Notes: generated from the letters alone by a model not told the origin. A DNA stretch of 64,000 nucleotides from Chryseobacterium sp. 36-9 (GCA_001898785.1 MKVE01000023.1:24753-88752), one strand, 5' to 3'. Shown: positions 44,253-52,704, numbered from the stretch's first letter. Program-made: numbers and translations.

Positions 44253-44912
44253 ATGATTAAACCAACAATAAAAGTCTGTGGATTAACAAAACTCAATCAG
44301 ATTCAGGAATTAGTGGATTTGAAAATTGACTTTTTGGGATTTATTTTTTATGAAAAATCGCCAAGATATGTTTTGAATCATTTAAGTTTGGAGCAAATCT
44401 CAGAAATCAATCATCCAGGAAAGGTTGGCGTTTTCGTGAATGAAGACTTGGAAAAAATTATTAAAATTTCGGAACAAGCAAACTTGAATTTCATACAGCT
44501 TCACGGTCATGAATCCGAAAATTTCATTTCAGAATTAAAACAAAAATTGAATCCAAAAATTGGAATTATCAAAGTCATTAGAATAGGAAATCAAACATCA
44601 GAAGAATTACAAAAAACCATCAAACAGCAATCAACAACAATCAACTATCTTCTATTCGACACAGATTCCCAAGCTTTTGGCGGAACAGGAAAAACCTTCG
44701 ATTGGAACATTTTAAATGACATCGAAATTCCAATTCCTTATTTTTTAAGTGGCGGAATCTCATTAGAAAACTTCAATCAACTGACAACTATCAACCATCA
44801 ACCAACTGCAGTTGATATCAATTCAAAATTTGAAATCGAAGCTGGAAATAAAGATTTAGAAAAAGTAAAAGAATTTTTATCATTAATAAAAAATGAAGCA
44901 TCATCAATATAA
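44253..44912 (+). CDS. trpF: Phosphoribosylanthranilate isomerase
   Basis: A 219-residue TIM-barrel isomerase. The start MIKPTIKVCGLTK has the catalytic Cys9; FLGFIFYEKSPRYV, VGVFVNEDLEKI, IQLHGHES, LLFDTDSQAFGGTGKTFDW (with the catalytic Asp) and FLSGGISLEN follow. The ATG at 44253 is used: an upstream in-frame ATG at 44169 would add 28 residues encoded by the repeat element. The 3' end overlaps the OsmC-like gene by 20 nt in another frame. Confidence 0.95.
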   Translation: MIKPTIKVCGLTKLNQIQELVDLKIDFLGFIFYEKSPRYVLNHLSLEQISEINHPGKVGVFVNEDLEKIIKISEQANLNFIQLHGHESENFISELKQKLNPKIGIIKVIRIGNQTSEELQKTIKQQSTTINYLLFDTDSQAFGGTGKTFDWNILNDIEIPIPYFLSGGISLENFNQLTTINHQPTAVDINSKFEIEAGNKDLEKVKEFLSLIKNEASSI

Positions 44913-45360
44913 AAGCAAAATAGTCTGGACAGGAAACACCGGCGAATCCACGAAAAACTATCGTTCTTATCAAAGGAATTATACAATTTCTGTCGATGGA
45001 AAAGCTGACATTTTAGGCTCATCTGACCCAACATTTTTAGGAAATCCAGGACTTCATAATCCTGAAGATTTGTTGTTAGCTTCGGTTTCCTCGTGTCATC
45101 TCTTATGGTATCTTCATCTTTGTTCTGTGAACAAAATTCTGGTTTTGGAATATGAAGATTTTGCAGAAGGAACAATGATGGAAAATGAAAACGGAAGTGG
45201 AAAATTCAGTGAAATTATTTTGAAACCAAAAATTGTTGTTGCTGAAAAAGAAATGATAGAAAAAGCGTTTGAACTTCATCAGAAAGCGAATGAATATTGT
45301 TTCATTGCCAATTCTTTGAACTTTGAAGTGAAGCATCAATCAGAGATAACAACAAAATAA
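44893..45360 (+). CDS. OsmC/Ohr-family protein inside the trp operon
   Basis: A 155-residue OsmC-fold protein. It keeps the two redox cysteines: one in VSSCHLLWYLHLC (about 67-79) and one in KANEYCFIANSLNFEV near the C-terminus, plus the glycine turn GNPGLHNPEDLLLASVSS. Family members reduce organic hydroperoxides using dithiols. It starts within the trpF 3' end (20-nt overlap) and so is translated from the trp transcript. A link to tryptophan is not evident; oxidative protection is a guess. Confidence 0.88.
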   Translation: MKHHQYKSKIVWTGNTGESTKNYRSYQRNYTISVDGKADILGSSDPTFLGNPGLHNPEDLLLASVSSCHLLWYLHLCSVNKILVLEYEDFAEGTMMENENGSGKFSEIILKPKIVVAEKEMIEKAFELHQKANEYCFIANSLNFEVKHQSEITTK

Positions 45361-45368
45361 ATTGAGAA

Positions 45369-45902
45369 ATGCAATATTCTATTAAACGCTCAAAAGACTT
45401 ATCAGATAACGACATCGAGCTAATTTTAAAATCCTGGGAAATAGAAGATTGGCTTGATTTAGATTCTTCGAGTTTCAAAATGAAATTTGAAAATTCTGAA
45501 TTTCATTTTTTAAAAAACGATGACAGAATTGTTTCGCTGGCAAGAATCAATTTTGATTTCAAACTAGAAATACAAGAGAATTTACACAGTTTTTCTGAAC
45601 TTGTCGGATTGGTTTCTGTAGAAAAAACAAAAGGATACGGCAGTTTTTTGATTAATAAAATAGTGACCAATTTAAAAGAGAGAGAAATTGACACTATAGG
45701 ATTTTGTAAATTCGAATTAAGACCATTTTATGAAAGAAATGACATCCAAATCCTTTATGGAAAGGGAATTTTCATAACAGAATTTAATAATAATAAATGG
45801 ATAGATTCCGATGACGATGATATTTTAATCATCAATACTTCCGAAGAAAACATCAATATATTACGAAGTCTGAATGAACAGAATAAAGCAATTTTAATAT
45901 AA
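45369..45902 (+). CDS. GNAT-like acetyltransferase inside the trp operon
   Basis: A 177-residue protein. The middle, LVGLVSVEKTKGYGSFLINKIVTNLKEREIDTIGFCKFELRPFYERNDIQIL, has the GNAT pattern: a strand, the acetyl-CoA loop (x-x-KGYGSFL), then helix and FYERN-type strand. The N-terminal part is degenerate and the substrate is unknown. It sits 8 nt after the OsmC-like gene and 24 nt before trpB, so it is in the operon. I rate the family as likely rather than certain. Confidence 0.75.
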   Translation: MQYSIKRSKDLSDNDIELILKSWEIEDWLDLDSSSFKMKFENSEFHFLKNDDRIVSLARINFDFKLEIQENLHSFSELVGLVSVEKTKGYGSFLINKIVTNLKEREIDTIGFCKFELRPFYERNDIQILYGKGIFITEFNNNKWIDSDDDDILIINTSEENINILRSLNEQNKAILI

Positions 45903-45926
45903 CGACTTAGAAAAATTTAAGAATAA

Positions 45927-47105
45927 ATGAACTTTCAAAACCCAGATAAAAACGGTTATTACGGCGATTTTGGCGGAGCTTTCATCCCCGAAATGCTTTA
46001 CCCAAACGTTGCCGAATTACAGGAAAAATATATCCAAATCATAGAATCGGAAGAGTTCCAAGATGAATTTCAGGATTTGCTGAAGAACTATGTTGGCCGC
46101 GCTACTCCACTCTATTTCGCAAAAAATCTGAGCGAAAAACACCAGACTCAAATCTATCTAAAAAGAGAAGATCTGAATCACACAGGAGCGCACAAAATCA
46201 ACAACGCGTTGGGGCAAGCTTTACTCGCTAAAAAATTAGGAAAACACAGGATTATCGCAGAAACCGGAGCCGGACAACACGGTGTTGCAACCGCTACAGC
46301 TTGTGCTTTACTCGGTTTGGAATGCATTGTTTACATGGGCGAAATCGATATCCAAAGACAAGCGCCGAACGTTGCCCGAATGAAAATGCTTGGCGCAACA
46401 GTAATTCCTGCAACTTCGGGCTCCAAAACTTTGAAAGATGCTGTGAATGAAGCTCTAAGAGACTGGATTAATAATCCTTCCACTACACATTACATTATCG
46501 GAAGTGTAGTTGGCCCACATCCGTTTCCTGATTTGGTAGCGAGATTTCAAAGTATCATTTCAAAAGAAATCAAAGAGCAACTGAACGAAAAAATCGGTAG
46601 AGAAAATCCGGATTATGTCATTGCCTGCGTTGGAGGCGGGAGTAATGCAGCAGGAACTTTCTATCATTTCGTGAACGAGGAAAATGTGAAAATCATTGCA
46701 GCGGAAGCTGGTGGTTTAGGCGTTGATTCAGGGAAATCAGCTGCGACTACTTTTCTTGGAACATTAGGAATTTTGCACGGAAGTCAAAGCCTAGTGATGC
46801 AAACCGAGGACGGACAGGTCATTGAACCACACTCGATTTCTGCAGGTTTGGATTATCCGGGAATTGGGCCGATGCACGCTAACCTTTTTAATCAAAAAAG
46901 AGCAGAATTTTTCAGCATTAATGATGATGAAGCGTTGAAATCGGCTTTTGAACTGACAAGAATTGAAGGTATAATTCCAGCTTTGGAAAGTGCGCACGCT
47001 TTGGCTGTTTTGGACAAAAAGAAATTTGAAAAGGATGATGTAGTCGTGATTTGTCTTTCCGGTCGTGGTGATAAGGATATGGAAACGTATTTGAAACATC
47101 TTTAA
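45927..47105 (+). CDS. trpB: Tryptophan synthase beta chain
   Basis: A 392-residue PLP enzyme joining indole and serine. The start [21 protein letters not shown], the PLP lysine Lys90 in [38 protein letters not shown] (with Glu that activates the indole), [15 protein letters not shown] (phosphate loop) and [16 protein letters not shown] are all typical of the classic TrpB1. It is followed by trpA after a repeat-filled gap of 87 bp, and it pairs with TrpA in the synthase complex. Confidence 0.97.
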   Translation: MNFQNPDKNGYYGDFGGAFIPEMLYPNVAELQEKYIQIIESEEFQDEFQDLLKNYVGRATPLYFAKNLSEKHQTQIYLKREDLNHTGAHKINNALGQALLAKKLGKHRIIAETGAGQHGVATATACALLGLECIVYMGEIDIQRQAPNVARMKMLGATVIPATSGSKTLKDAVNEALRDWINNPSTTHYIIGSVVGPHPFPDLVARFQSIISKEIKEQLNEKIGRENPDYVIACVGGGSNAAGTFYHFVNEENVKIIAAEAGGLGVDSGKSAATTFLGTLGILHGSQSLVMQTEDGQVIEPHSISAGLDYPGIGPMHANLFNQKRAEFFSINDDEALKSAFELTRIEGIIPALESAHALAVLDKKKFEKDDVVVICLSGRGDKDMETYLKHL

Positions 47106-47110
47106 AATCT

Positions 47111-47188
47111 GTAAAATGTAAAACGTATTAATGTATTTATGATTCTCAATCGTTAATACATTTTACGTGAATACTTTAATACATTAAT
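47111..47188. repeat. Interleaved inverted repeat in the trpB-trpA gap
   Basis: Two perfect arm pairs interleave: gtaaaatgta (47111-47120) with tacattttac (47157-47166), and attaatgtatt (47127-47137) with aatacattaat (47178-47188). The A-B-A'-B' order means only one hairpin can form at a time, or a pseudoknot-like fold. Another such AT-rich copy was not seen in the window. Confidence 0.65.
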
Positions 47189-47192
47189 CAAA

Positions 47193-47924
47193 ATGAAAAA
47201 ACTAAACATATACTTTACAGCAGGCGTTCCAAAGTTGGAAGACACCGGAAAAATCGCTAAACTGATTCAGAAATCGGGAGCAGATATGATGGAAATCGGG
47301 ATTCCTTATTCTGATCCTGTTGCGGATGGACCTGTGATTCAGGAGGCGCATTCTCTGGCTTTGAAAAACGGAATGTCTATCAAAAAACTATTCGAGCAAT
47401 TAGCCGAAATCAAAGATTCGGTTACAATTCCTAAAATATTAATGGGTTATCTGAATCCGGTTCTTCAGTTTGGGTTTGACAACTTTTGTCAGAAATGTGC
47501 AGAAGTTGGTGTTTCAGGATTAATCATCCCGGATTTGCCACCCATTGAATTTGAAAATAAATATGGCGAAATCCTCAAAAAACACAATTTGAATTTCACT
47601 TTCCTGGTAACGCCCGAAACTTCGGAAGAACGCATCAAATATTTGGATTCTTTGAGTTCGGGATTTTTATATGCAGTCAGTTCTTCTTCCACAACAGGAA
47701 ACGACAATGCTGTTCTGAAGAATGAAAATTATCTGGACAGATTAGCTTCTTTAGATTTGATAAATCCAGTTTTCATCGGTTTTGGAATCAAAAATCAATC
47801 TGATTTTGAGAATGTAACAGAAAAAGCACAAGGCGGAATTATCGGAACAGCTTTTGTGAAAATTCTATTGGAAAATCAAGATTGGGAAGAGAAAGGAAAA
47901 GAATTCATCAAAGGAATCAAGTAG
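47193..47924 (+). CDS. trpA: Tryptophan synthase alpha chain
   Basis: A 243-residue TIM-barrel enzyme cleaving indole-3-glycerol phosphate. The catalytic Glu34 and Asp45 lie in DMMEIGIPYSDPVADGPVIQ; ILMGYLNPVLQFG, GVSGLIIPDLPP, NFTFLVTPETSEERI, GFLYAVSSSSTTGND and VFIGFGIKNQSDF follow. It is the last gene of the trp operon, followed by a perfect palindromic repeat and then a strong terminator. Confidence 0.96.
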   Translation: MKKLNIYFTAGVPKLEDTGKIAKLIQKSGADMMEIGIPYSDPVADGPVIQEAHSLALKNGMSIKKLFEQLAEIKDSVTIPKILMGYLNPVLQFGFDNFCQKCAEVGVSGLIIPDLPPIEFENKYGEILKKHNLNFTFLVTPETSEERIKYLDSLSSGFLYAVSSSSTTGNDNAVLKNENYLDRLASLDLINPVFIGFGIKNQSDFENVTEKAQGGIIGTAFVKILLENQDWEEKGKEFIKGIK

Positions 47925-47928
47925 ATAT

Positions 47929-47990
47929 TCTCGCAGATCTGACTAATTGAGCAAATTCTATCATCTGCTTAATTAGTCAGATCTGCGAGA
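47929..47990. repeat. Palindromic repeat, TCTCGCAGAT family (copy 2)
   Basis: Perfect 20-bp arms (47929-47948 and 47971-47990) extended by five more pairs (one G-U), so a 25-bp hairpin with a 12-nt loop can form in the trpA 3' untranslated region. It belongs to the family at 28483-28543 and 55285-55351. There is no T-run, so it is not itself a terminator. Confidence 0.85.
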
Positions 47991-48005
47991 GATAAAAACC
48001 CAACA

Positions 48006-48040
48006 AAAAAGAGTTTCAAAACCTGAAACTCTTTTTTTAT
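48006..48040. terminator. Bidirectional terminator after trpA
   Basis: A 13-bp stem (48006-48018 / 48024-48036, loop aaacc) with T-runs on the plus strand and A/T-rich on the other, between trpA and the opposing holin-like gene. Confidence 0.88.
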
Positions 48041-48041
48041 T

Positions 48042-48386
48042 TTAATCGTTGCTTTCGAAAATTGTTGAGAAAGCTGATGTGACCAATGACAGCAGAATAC
48101 TGAAGAGCAACGCCCAAAGGAAGCCATCCACCTGCATACTATCCATAAAATAATCAGTTAAAAGTATCATCAATGCATTGATAACAAAAGAAAACAACCC
48201 TAATGTTATAATCGTAATAGGTAATGATAAAATGGACAGAATGGGTTTCACAAATACGTTAAGGATTCCCAAAACAATAGCGAAAATAATAGTAGAACCA
48301 AAGGTGTTGAAATGTACACCTGTAAGGATTTTGCTTAGCAAAAATGCTGAAATCGCAGTAATCAGCAAACGGATAATAAAATTCAT
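48042..48386 (-). CDS. YvlD-type phage-holin-family membrane protein
   Basis: A 114-residue four-helix membrane protein. The start MNFIIRLLITAISAFLLSKILTGVHF and the core FAIVLGILNVFVKPILSILSLPITIITLGLFSFVINALMILL (about 35-76) are those of the YvlD group, annotated as phage holin family IV but found in ordinary chromosomes. There is no endolysin or phage gene nearby, so it is not read as a prophage relic. Its role is unknown. Confidence 0.85.
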   Translation of the reverse strand: MNFIIRLLITAISAFLLSKILTGVHFNTFGSTIIFAIVLGILNVFVKPILSILSLPITIITLGLFSFVINALMILLTDYFMDSMQVDGFLWALLFSILLSLVTSAFSTIFESND

Positions 48387-48433
48387 AGTTTTAAGGTTTT
48401 ATTGATTGGTATTTTTCTATTCAAAAACCAGAC

Positions 48434-49057
48434 CTAATTTTTCGGTTTCTGGTAAACTTTCACCTCTTTGTATTGCAATCCTTTTTCATTCCTGAATTTA
48501 TCAGAAATCAAAATCCCGGAAAGATGATCTATCTCGTGCTGGAAAATCACGGCAGTGAAGCCTTCTACCATCTCGTCGTGCTTCTTATTGTCCAGGTCAT
48601 AATACTCCAAACGGATACTGTAGCTTCTGTAAAAAGGCTCTCTGAATTGGTCAATAGAAAGGTCCCCTTCCGGCCCTTTGTTCAGAAGCTCAGAACGCCA
48701 GACTATTTTCGGATTGATGAAATATTCCACCGGATAATCCGTCTTATCAAAGCGCTGAACCAGTATTACTCTTCTATTGATTCCTACCTGTGGCGCAGCA
48801 ATGCCAACACCGCCTTCGGTCGCTGCCAGAGCCAGTCTCATACGTTCCACAAGAATCGGTAGCGTTTTATCTTTCGGCGAAATCTCTTGTGATTGAGCCA
48901 GCAAAACCTTATGCTGCTGTTCATTATTGGTCTGATATATTGGCAAAGCGGTTTTTGCATTACCAGTCAAAATAAAGGCTTTTTCTTCTTTCGTGAATTT
49001 CTGTGAAAATCCATTAACGCTTACGATAAGCATCAGCATAAAAGTAAAATTCCGCAT
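48434..49057 (-). CDS. Exported peptide-deformylase-like protein with altered metal motif
   Basis: A 207-residue protein with a probable N-terminal signal peptide (FTFMLMLIVSVNGFSQ, about 4-19) and a deformylase domain. Motif 1 is GVGIAAPQVG (83-92), motif 3 is HEIDH (174-178). Motif 2, normally EGCLS with a metal-binding Cys, reads EGDLS here (130-134): Asp132 replaces the cysteine (codon GAC). So it is unlikely to be the housekeeping cytoplasmic deformylase; a periplasmic hydrolase or an inactive relative is likely. The genuine def should be elsewhere in the genome. Confidence 0.8.
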   Translation of the reverse strand: MRNFTFMLMLIVSVNGFSQKFTKEEKAFILTGNAKTALPIYQTNNEQQHKVLLAQSQEISPKDKTLPILVERMRLALAATEGGVGIAAPQVGINRRVILVQRFDKTDYPVEYFINPKIVWRSELLNKGPEGDLSIDQFREPFYRSYSIRLEYYDLDNKKHDEMVEGFTAVIFQHEIDHLSGILISDKFRNEKGLQYKEVKVYQKPKN

Positions 49058-49097
49058 CGTTTAATTTTTATCCAAAGTTAAATATTTTGGGAACCTT

Positions 49098-49175
49098 ATC
49101 CGCCTTCCGCTCCCAATCTTTTTTGCAGAAAGCTTGGACATCAACAAAAAAGGATTTCCACTCAGCTCGGGGTGC
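49098..49175. repeat. AGCGG-TTTTTTGC repeat (copy 1)
   Basis: Sequence of the type TCCGCCTTCCGCTCCCAATC...ttttttgca...caaaaaagg...actcagctcggggtgc; it is the reverse complement of the copy at 58745-58811 along most of its length. The paired TTTTTTG / CAAAAAA arms can fold. The wider gap 49058-49471 also holds two hairpins and a 22-bp tandem repeat; no gene was found in it. Confidence 0.75.
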
Positions 49176-49246
49176 TCTTTGCCGATTAGAAATTGAGAAT
49201 TTTGAATGAAATTCAGTACAAAATCGAAGCTATTTTATAGAAAAAA

Positions 49247-49280
49247 AATGCCCTTCGCCAAGTCCGATGAATAGGGCATT
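49247..49280 (-). terminator. Second hairpin downstream of the efflux operon
   Basis: A 7-bp perfect stem (aatgccc / gggcatt) with a 20-nt loop, followed by eight T's on the minus strand. It may be a backup terminator for the efflux operon or the end of a small RNA from the gap. Confidence 0.55.
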
Positions 49281-49301
49281 AAAAAAAGTATTAAAAACAA
49301 C

Positions 49302-49367
49302 TTGATGTTTTCATAAAAAGGTCTTGATGTTTTTAGTAAAACATATAGACGTTTTTGAGATTTAATC
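49302..49367. repeat. Three imperfect 22-bp tandem repeats
   Basis: Units starting at 49302, 49324 and 49346 share the core TTGATGTTTT (third copy TAGACGTTTT), so one unit spans two helical turns. The region is downstream of the efflux pump and holds no gene. Confidence 0.5.
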
Positions 49368-49381
49368 AAAGTAAACAAAAA

Positions 49382-49410
49382 CGTTCCTCAGGAAGAATCC
49401 TTGAGGAACG
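49382..49410 (-). terminator. Terminator of the heavy-metal efflux operon
   Basis: A 9-bp perfect stem (cgttcctca / tgaggaacg, 11-nt loop) with a T-run on the minus strand (ggaacgtttttg), 61 nt past the czcA-like stop. Confidence 0.75.
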
Positions 49411-49471
49411 CAAATAAAAGAGAGAAAAATGTAACAACTATAACTCAAATTAATATTGAGATTTTTAACTC

Positions 49472-52400
49472 TTAATCTATCACTTCATTCTTACGTCGGT
49501 TGAAAATCCAGAAGATAATAGGGAAAATCAAAAGCGTCAAAACAGTTGCGGTAATCAATCCGCCAATGATCACTATCGCCAAAGGTTTCTGAGATTCCGA
49601 CCCGATTCCTGTAGATAATGCGGCAGGAAGCAAACCAATCGATGCCATCAAAGCAGTCATTACAACCGGTCTGGTTCTTACTTTCACACCTTCCATTATG
49701 GATGAATCTAAGGACAAGCCGTTCTTCACATTCTGATGAAACTCCGAAATCAGAATCACGCCATTCTGGATACAAATCCCAATCAGGGCAATCATCCCGA
49801 CTCCGGCAGAGATACCGAAATTCATGTGCGTGAGATGCAACGCGATGATAGCTCCAATCAACGCAAAAGGAACATTAGCCATTACAAGAAGCGAATCTTT
49901 CATATTACCAAAGAGAATGAACAACAGGAAAAAGATCCCGAGAATACTGATGGGAACTACCTGAGCCAATCGCTTCGTCGCACGCTGCTGATTTTCAAAT
50001 TGTCCTGTCCACCCAATCGAGTAACCGTCCGGCAATTTGATTCTAGCCACTCTCTTCTGAGCATCTGCAATAGTTCCTCCCAAATCCCGGTCACGAATCG
50101 AGAATTTAACCCCGATATAACGTTTGATATCGTCTCTGTAAATGAAAGCCGCTCCGTTTTCTTTTTCGATGGTACTGATTTCCTTGAGTGGAATCTTGGC
50201 GCCATCCTGCGTCGGAACCATCAGAGAGGCGATGTCTTCTTCATTTTTTCTGTAATCTTCGGCATAACGCAATCTTATCGGAAACTTTCTTTCGCCATCA
50301 AACATTTCAGACGCTGTTTTCCCACCGAACGCCATTTCCAGAACGGCTTGGGCATCCGCTGGTAAAACGCCATAAGCTGCCATTTTGTTTCGGTCCAGCA
50401 CTACACTAATTTCGGGTTGACCAATGTTTTTGATGATTCCTGGTTCTTTCACGCCATCCACATCTTTGATAGAAGCCAGAACTTCTTCCGCCAATCTGTC
50501 TAATGTATGAAGGTTATCACCATAGATTTTGATTCCGTTTTCTGCTTTGAAACCTGCAACAGCTTCCGCAACGTTGTCTGAAATCGGTTGGGAATAATTG
50601 AATGTAATTCCCTGATAATTCTTCAGCTTTTTATCAATCTCTTCCACCAGTTCATCATAAGTGATTTTTCGTTTCCATTCTTCTCTTGGTTTCAGACTTA
50701 CCGCAAACTGCACGAATCCAAAACCGTTCGGGTCGGTTCCGTCATTACTTCTACCCGTCTGCGCCAGCACGCCTGTCACTTCTGAGAAGCTCATGATATC
50801 TTTTTTGAGGACGTCAGCTGTTTTCAAAGACTCTTTGAGTGATGAACTCATAGGCATTTCTGCAGTAATCCAAAGTGAACCTTCATTCAACTGAGGTAAA
50901 AATTCGGTTCCGAGGAATTTGGCTGAGAACAAAGTAATCGCTAAAATAACTGTGGAAACCAGAAGGCTTATTTTTTTATTTTTAAAAGTGAATTTGAAAC
51001 CTTTCATTACACTTCTGTCCCAAAAATTAACGAATGGATTGTTCTTTTCTCTTACATTTTTCTTTAATAACAAATGAGACATTACCGGAACCAAAGTCAG
51101 TGTAAAAATCAATGCACCTAACAATGCAAACCCCAATGTGAATGCCAATGGCGAAAACATTTTACCTTCTACTTTTTGGAAAGAAAATATCGGTAATAAT
51201 GAGGTAATGATAATTAATTTTGAGAAGAAAATCGCTTTTCCGAGTCCTGTTCCGGTTTGTTTTATCCAACCTGCTTTCGCCATTTTGTTGAAGCGTTCCA
51301 TTCCGTATTTGTGGGCTTTGTGGTCGAGCATTACAAATAATCCTTCCACCATTACGACGGCGCCGTCTATGATTATCCCGAAGTCAACCGCTCCTAGTGA
51401 CAATAAGTTAGCGCTCATTCCCGCCATTCGGAGACAGAAAAATGCAAATAACAGCGATAATGGAATGATGATGGAAACAATCAAGGTAGTTCGCCAGTCT
51501 GCCATAAAAATGAGGACGATAACCGTTACGAGAATAATTCCTTCCAAAAGGTTGTGCATTACCGTTTTGGTGGTGAAATCCATCAGATTTTGGCGGTCAT
51601 AGAAGGTTTTCATCTTCACATCTTTTGGAAGAATCTTGTTGTTCAGCTCATCGATTTTGGCTTTTACCGCAAGCAGAACTTCCTGCGCATTCTCGCCTTT
51701 TCGCATTACAACGATTCCTTCAACCGTATCTTTTTCATTATCCAATGATGCCTGACCAACTCTTGGTAAAGAACCTTCGTGAACATCGGCTACATTCTTA
51801 ACCAAAATCGGATTCCCGCCATCGCTGTGAACGGTAATATTTTCTATATCCGAAATCGATTTTACTAAGCCAATTCCACGAACTACATAGGCTTGTCCAC
51901 TTTTCTCGATAACATCGCCACCGACATTCAGGTTGCTGTTGGTTACAGCTTCTAAAACTTCACTTGGCGTGAGATTGTATTTGTCTAATTTTCTTGGGTC
52001 GATGCTCAGCTCAAATACTTTATCCTGACCCCCAAAAACATTGATATCTGCAACACCTGGAACACTTCGTAGCGCTCTATCGACTACCCAAGTCTGCAAG
52101 GTCAATAAATCTCTGGAATCCCGGTCTTTACTTTCCAGCGTATAACGAAAAATTTCTCCGGTTGGTCCGTAAGGTGGCTGAACTTCGGGATCGATACCTT
52201 CCGGCAAACTTACTGTTCGCAACTGGTTGTTGACCATATTCCGGGCAAAGATGTCATCCACACCGTCTTCGAATAAAATCTTGACAATAGAAAGTCCAAA
52301 CATTGTAGTACTCCGGACGCTGGTTTTCTTCTGAACCGGACTCATTGCCAACTCTATTGGTGTGGTGACAAAACGCTCTACTTCCTCAGCACTTCGCCCA

Positions 52401-52570
52401 TTCCATTGGGTGATGATGACAATCTGCGTATTGGTGACATCAGGAAATGCTTCAATTGGCATATTCTTGAAACTGATGAATCCCGCAACCGCCAAAATCG
52501 CTACCCAAATGAATGTGAAGGCTTTGTTCTTGAGCGAGAATGCTATGATATTTTTGATGAATTTGTTCAT
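49472..52570 (-). CDS. czcA: CzcA/CusA-family heavy-metal efflux RND pump
   Basis: A 1032-residue inner-membrane proton-driven pump of the RND type. The N-terminus shows the TM1 and porter start (FKNMPIEAFPDVTNTQIVIITQWNGRSAEEVERFVTTPIE, about 34-73), the TM4 proton motif is DFGIIIDGAVVMVEG (DFG-x3-DGA-x3-VE), and the second half repeats the pattern, with GNMKDSLLVMANVPFALIG and GVGMIALIGICIQNGVILISEFHQN. The DFG-DGA form is that of divalent-metal (Zn, Co, Cd, Ni) HME pumps rather than of CusA, but metal range cannot be fixed. It is the last gene of a sensor/pump operon. Confidence 0.95.
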   Translation of the reverse strand: MNKFIKNIIAFSLKNKAFTFIWVAILAVAGFISFKNMPIEAFPDVTNTQIVIITQWNGRSAEEVERFVTTPIELAMSPVQKKTSVRSTTMFGLSIVKILFEDGVDDIFARNMVNNQLRTVSLPEGIDPEVQPPYGPTGEIFRYTLESKDRDSRDLLTLQTWVVDRALRSVPGVADINVFGGQDKVFELSIDPRKLDKYNLTPSEVLEAVTNSNLNVGGDVIEKSGQAYVVRGIGLVKSISDIENITVHSDGGNPILVKNVADVHEGSLPRVGQASLDNEKDTVEGIVVMRKGENAQEVLLAVKAKIDELNNKILPKDVKMKTFYDRQNLMDFTTKTVMHNLLEGIILVTVIVLIFMADWRTTLIVSIIIPLSLLFAFFCLRMAGMSANLLSLGAVDFGIIIDGAVVMVEGLFVMLDHKAHKYGMERFNKMAKAGWIKQTGTGLGKAIFFSKLIIITSLLPIFSFQKVEGKMFSPLAFTLGFALLGALIFTLTLVPVMSHLLLKKNVREKNNPFVNFWDRSVMKGFKFTFKNKKISLLVSTVILAITLFSAKFLGTEFLPQLNEGSLWITAEMPMSSSLKESLKTADVLKKDIMSFSEVTGVLAQTGRSNDGTDPNGFGFVQFAVSLKPREEWKRKITYDELVEEIDKKLKNYQGITFNYSQPISDNVAEAVAGFKAENGIKIYGDNLHTLDRLAEEVLASIKDVDGVKEPGIIKNIGQPEISVVLDRNKMAAYGVLPADAQAVLEMAFGGKTASEMFDGERKFPIRLRYAEDYRKNEEDIASLMVPTQDGAKIPLKEISTIEKENGAAFIYRDDIKRYIGVKFSIRDRDLGGTIADAQKRVARIKLPDGYSIGWTGQFENQQRATKRLAQVVPISILGIFFLLFILFGNMKDSLLVMANVPFALIGAIIALHLTHMNFGISAGVGMIALIGICIQNGVILISEFHQNVKNGLSLDSSIMEGVKVRTRPVVMTALMASIGLLPAALSTGIGSESQKPLAIVIIGGLITATVLTLLIFPIIFWIFNRRKNEVID

Positions 52571-52603
52571 ACGTTTTTGTTTTATGGTTTTATTGCAATT
52601 TGG

Positions 52604-52690
52604 TTTTAACGCAAAGTCCGCAAAGATTTTTTGACAAACTGAATGCTTTCAAGTCCGCAAAGCCGTTTCACTTAGCGAAGACTTAAAACA
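52604..52690. repeat. CGCAAAG-type repeat between pump and adaptor genes
   Basis: Begins TTTTAACGCAAAGTCCGCAAAG and ends ..cttagcgaagacttaaaa, with a second tccgcaaag unit inside. It shares the CGCAAAG core with the cassette ends at 26344 and 37201, but its arms are weak. Confidence 0.5.
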
Positions 52691-52704
52691 AATGAATTGC
52701 AAAT

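Noticed and set aside
48042-48386. Prophage remnant because of a phage-holin-family name
   Set aside because: The YvlD-type family is chromosomal and no lysin, portal or integrase is nearby.
49618-52609. Plus-strand frames opposite the czcA-like gene
   Set aside because: All lie in the antisense of a strongly conserved pump and show no domain.
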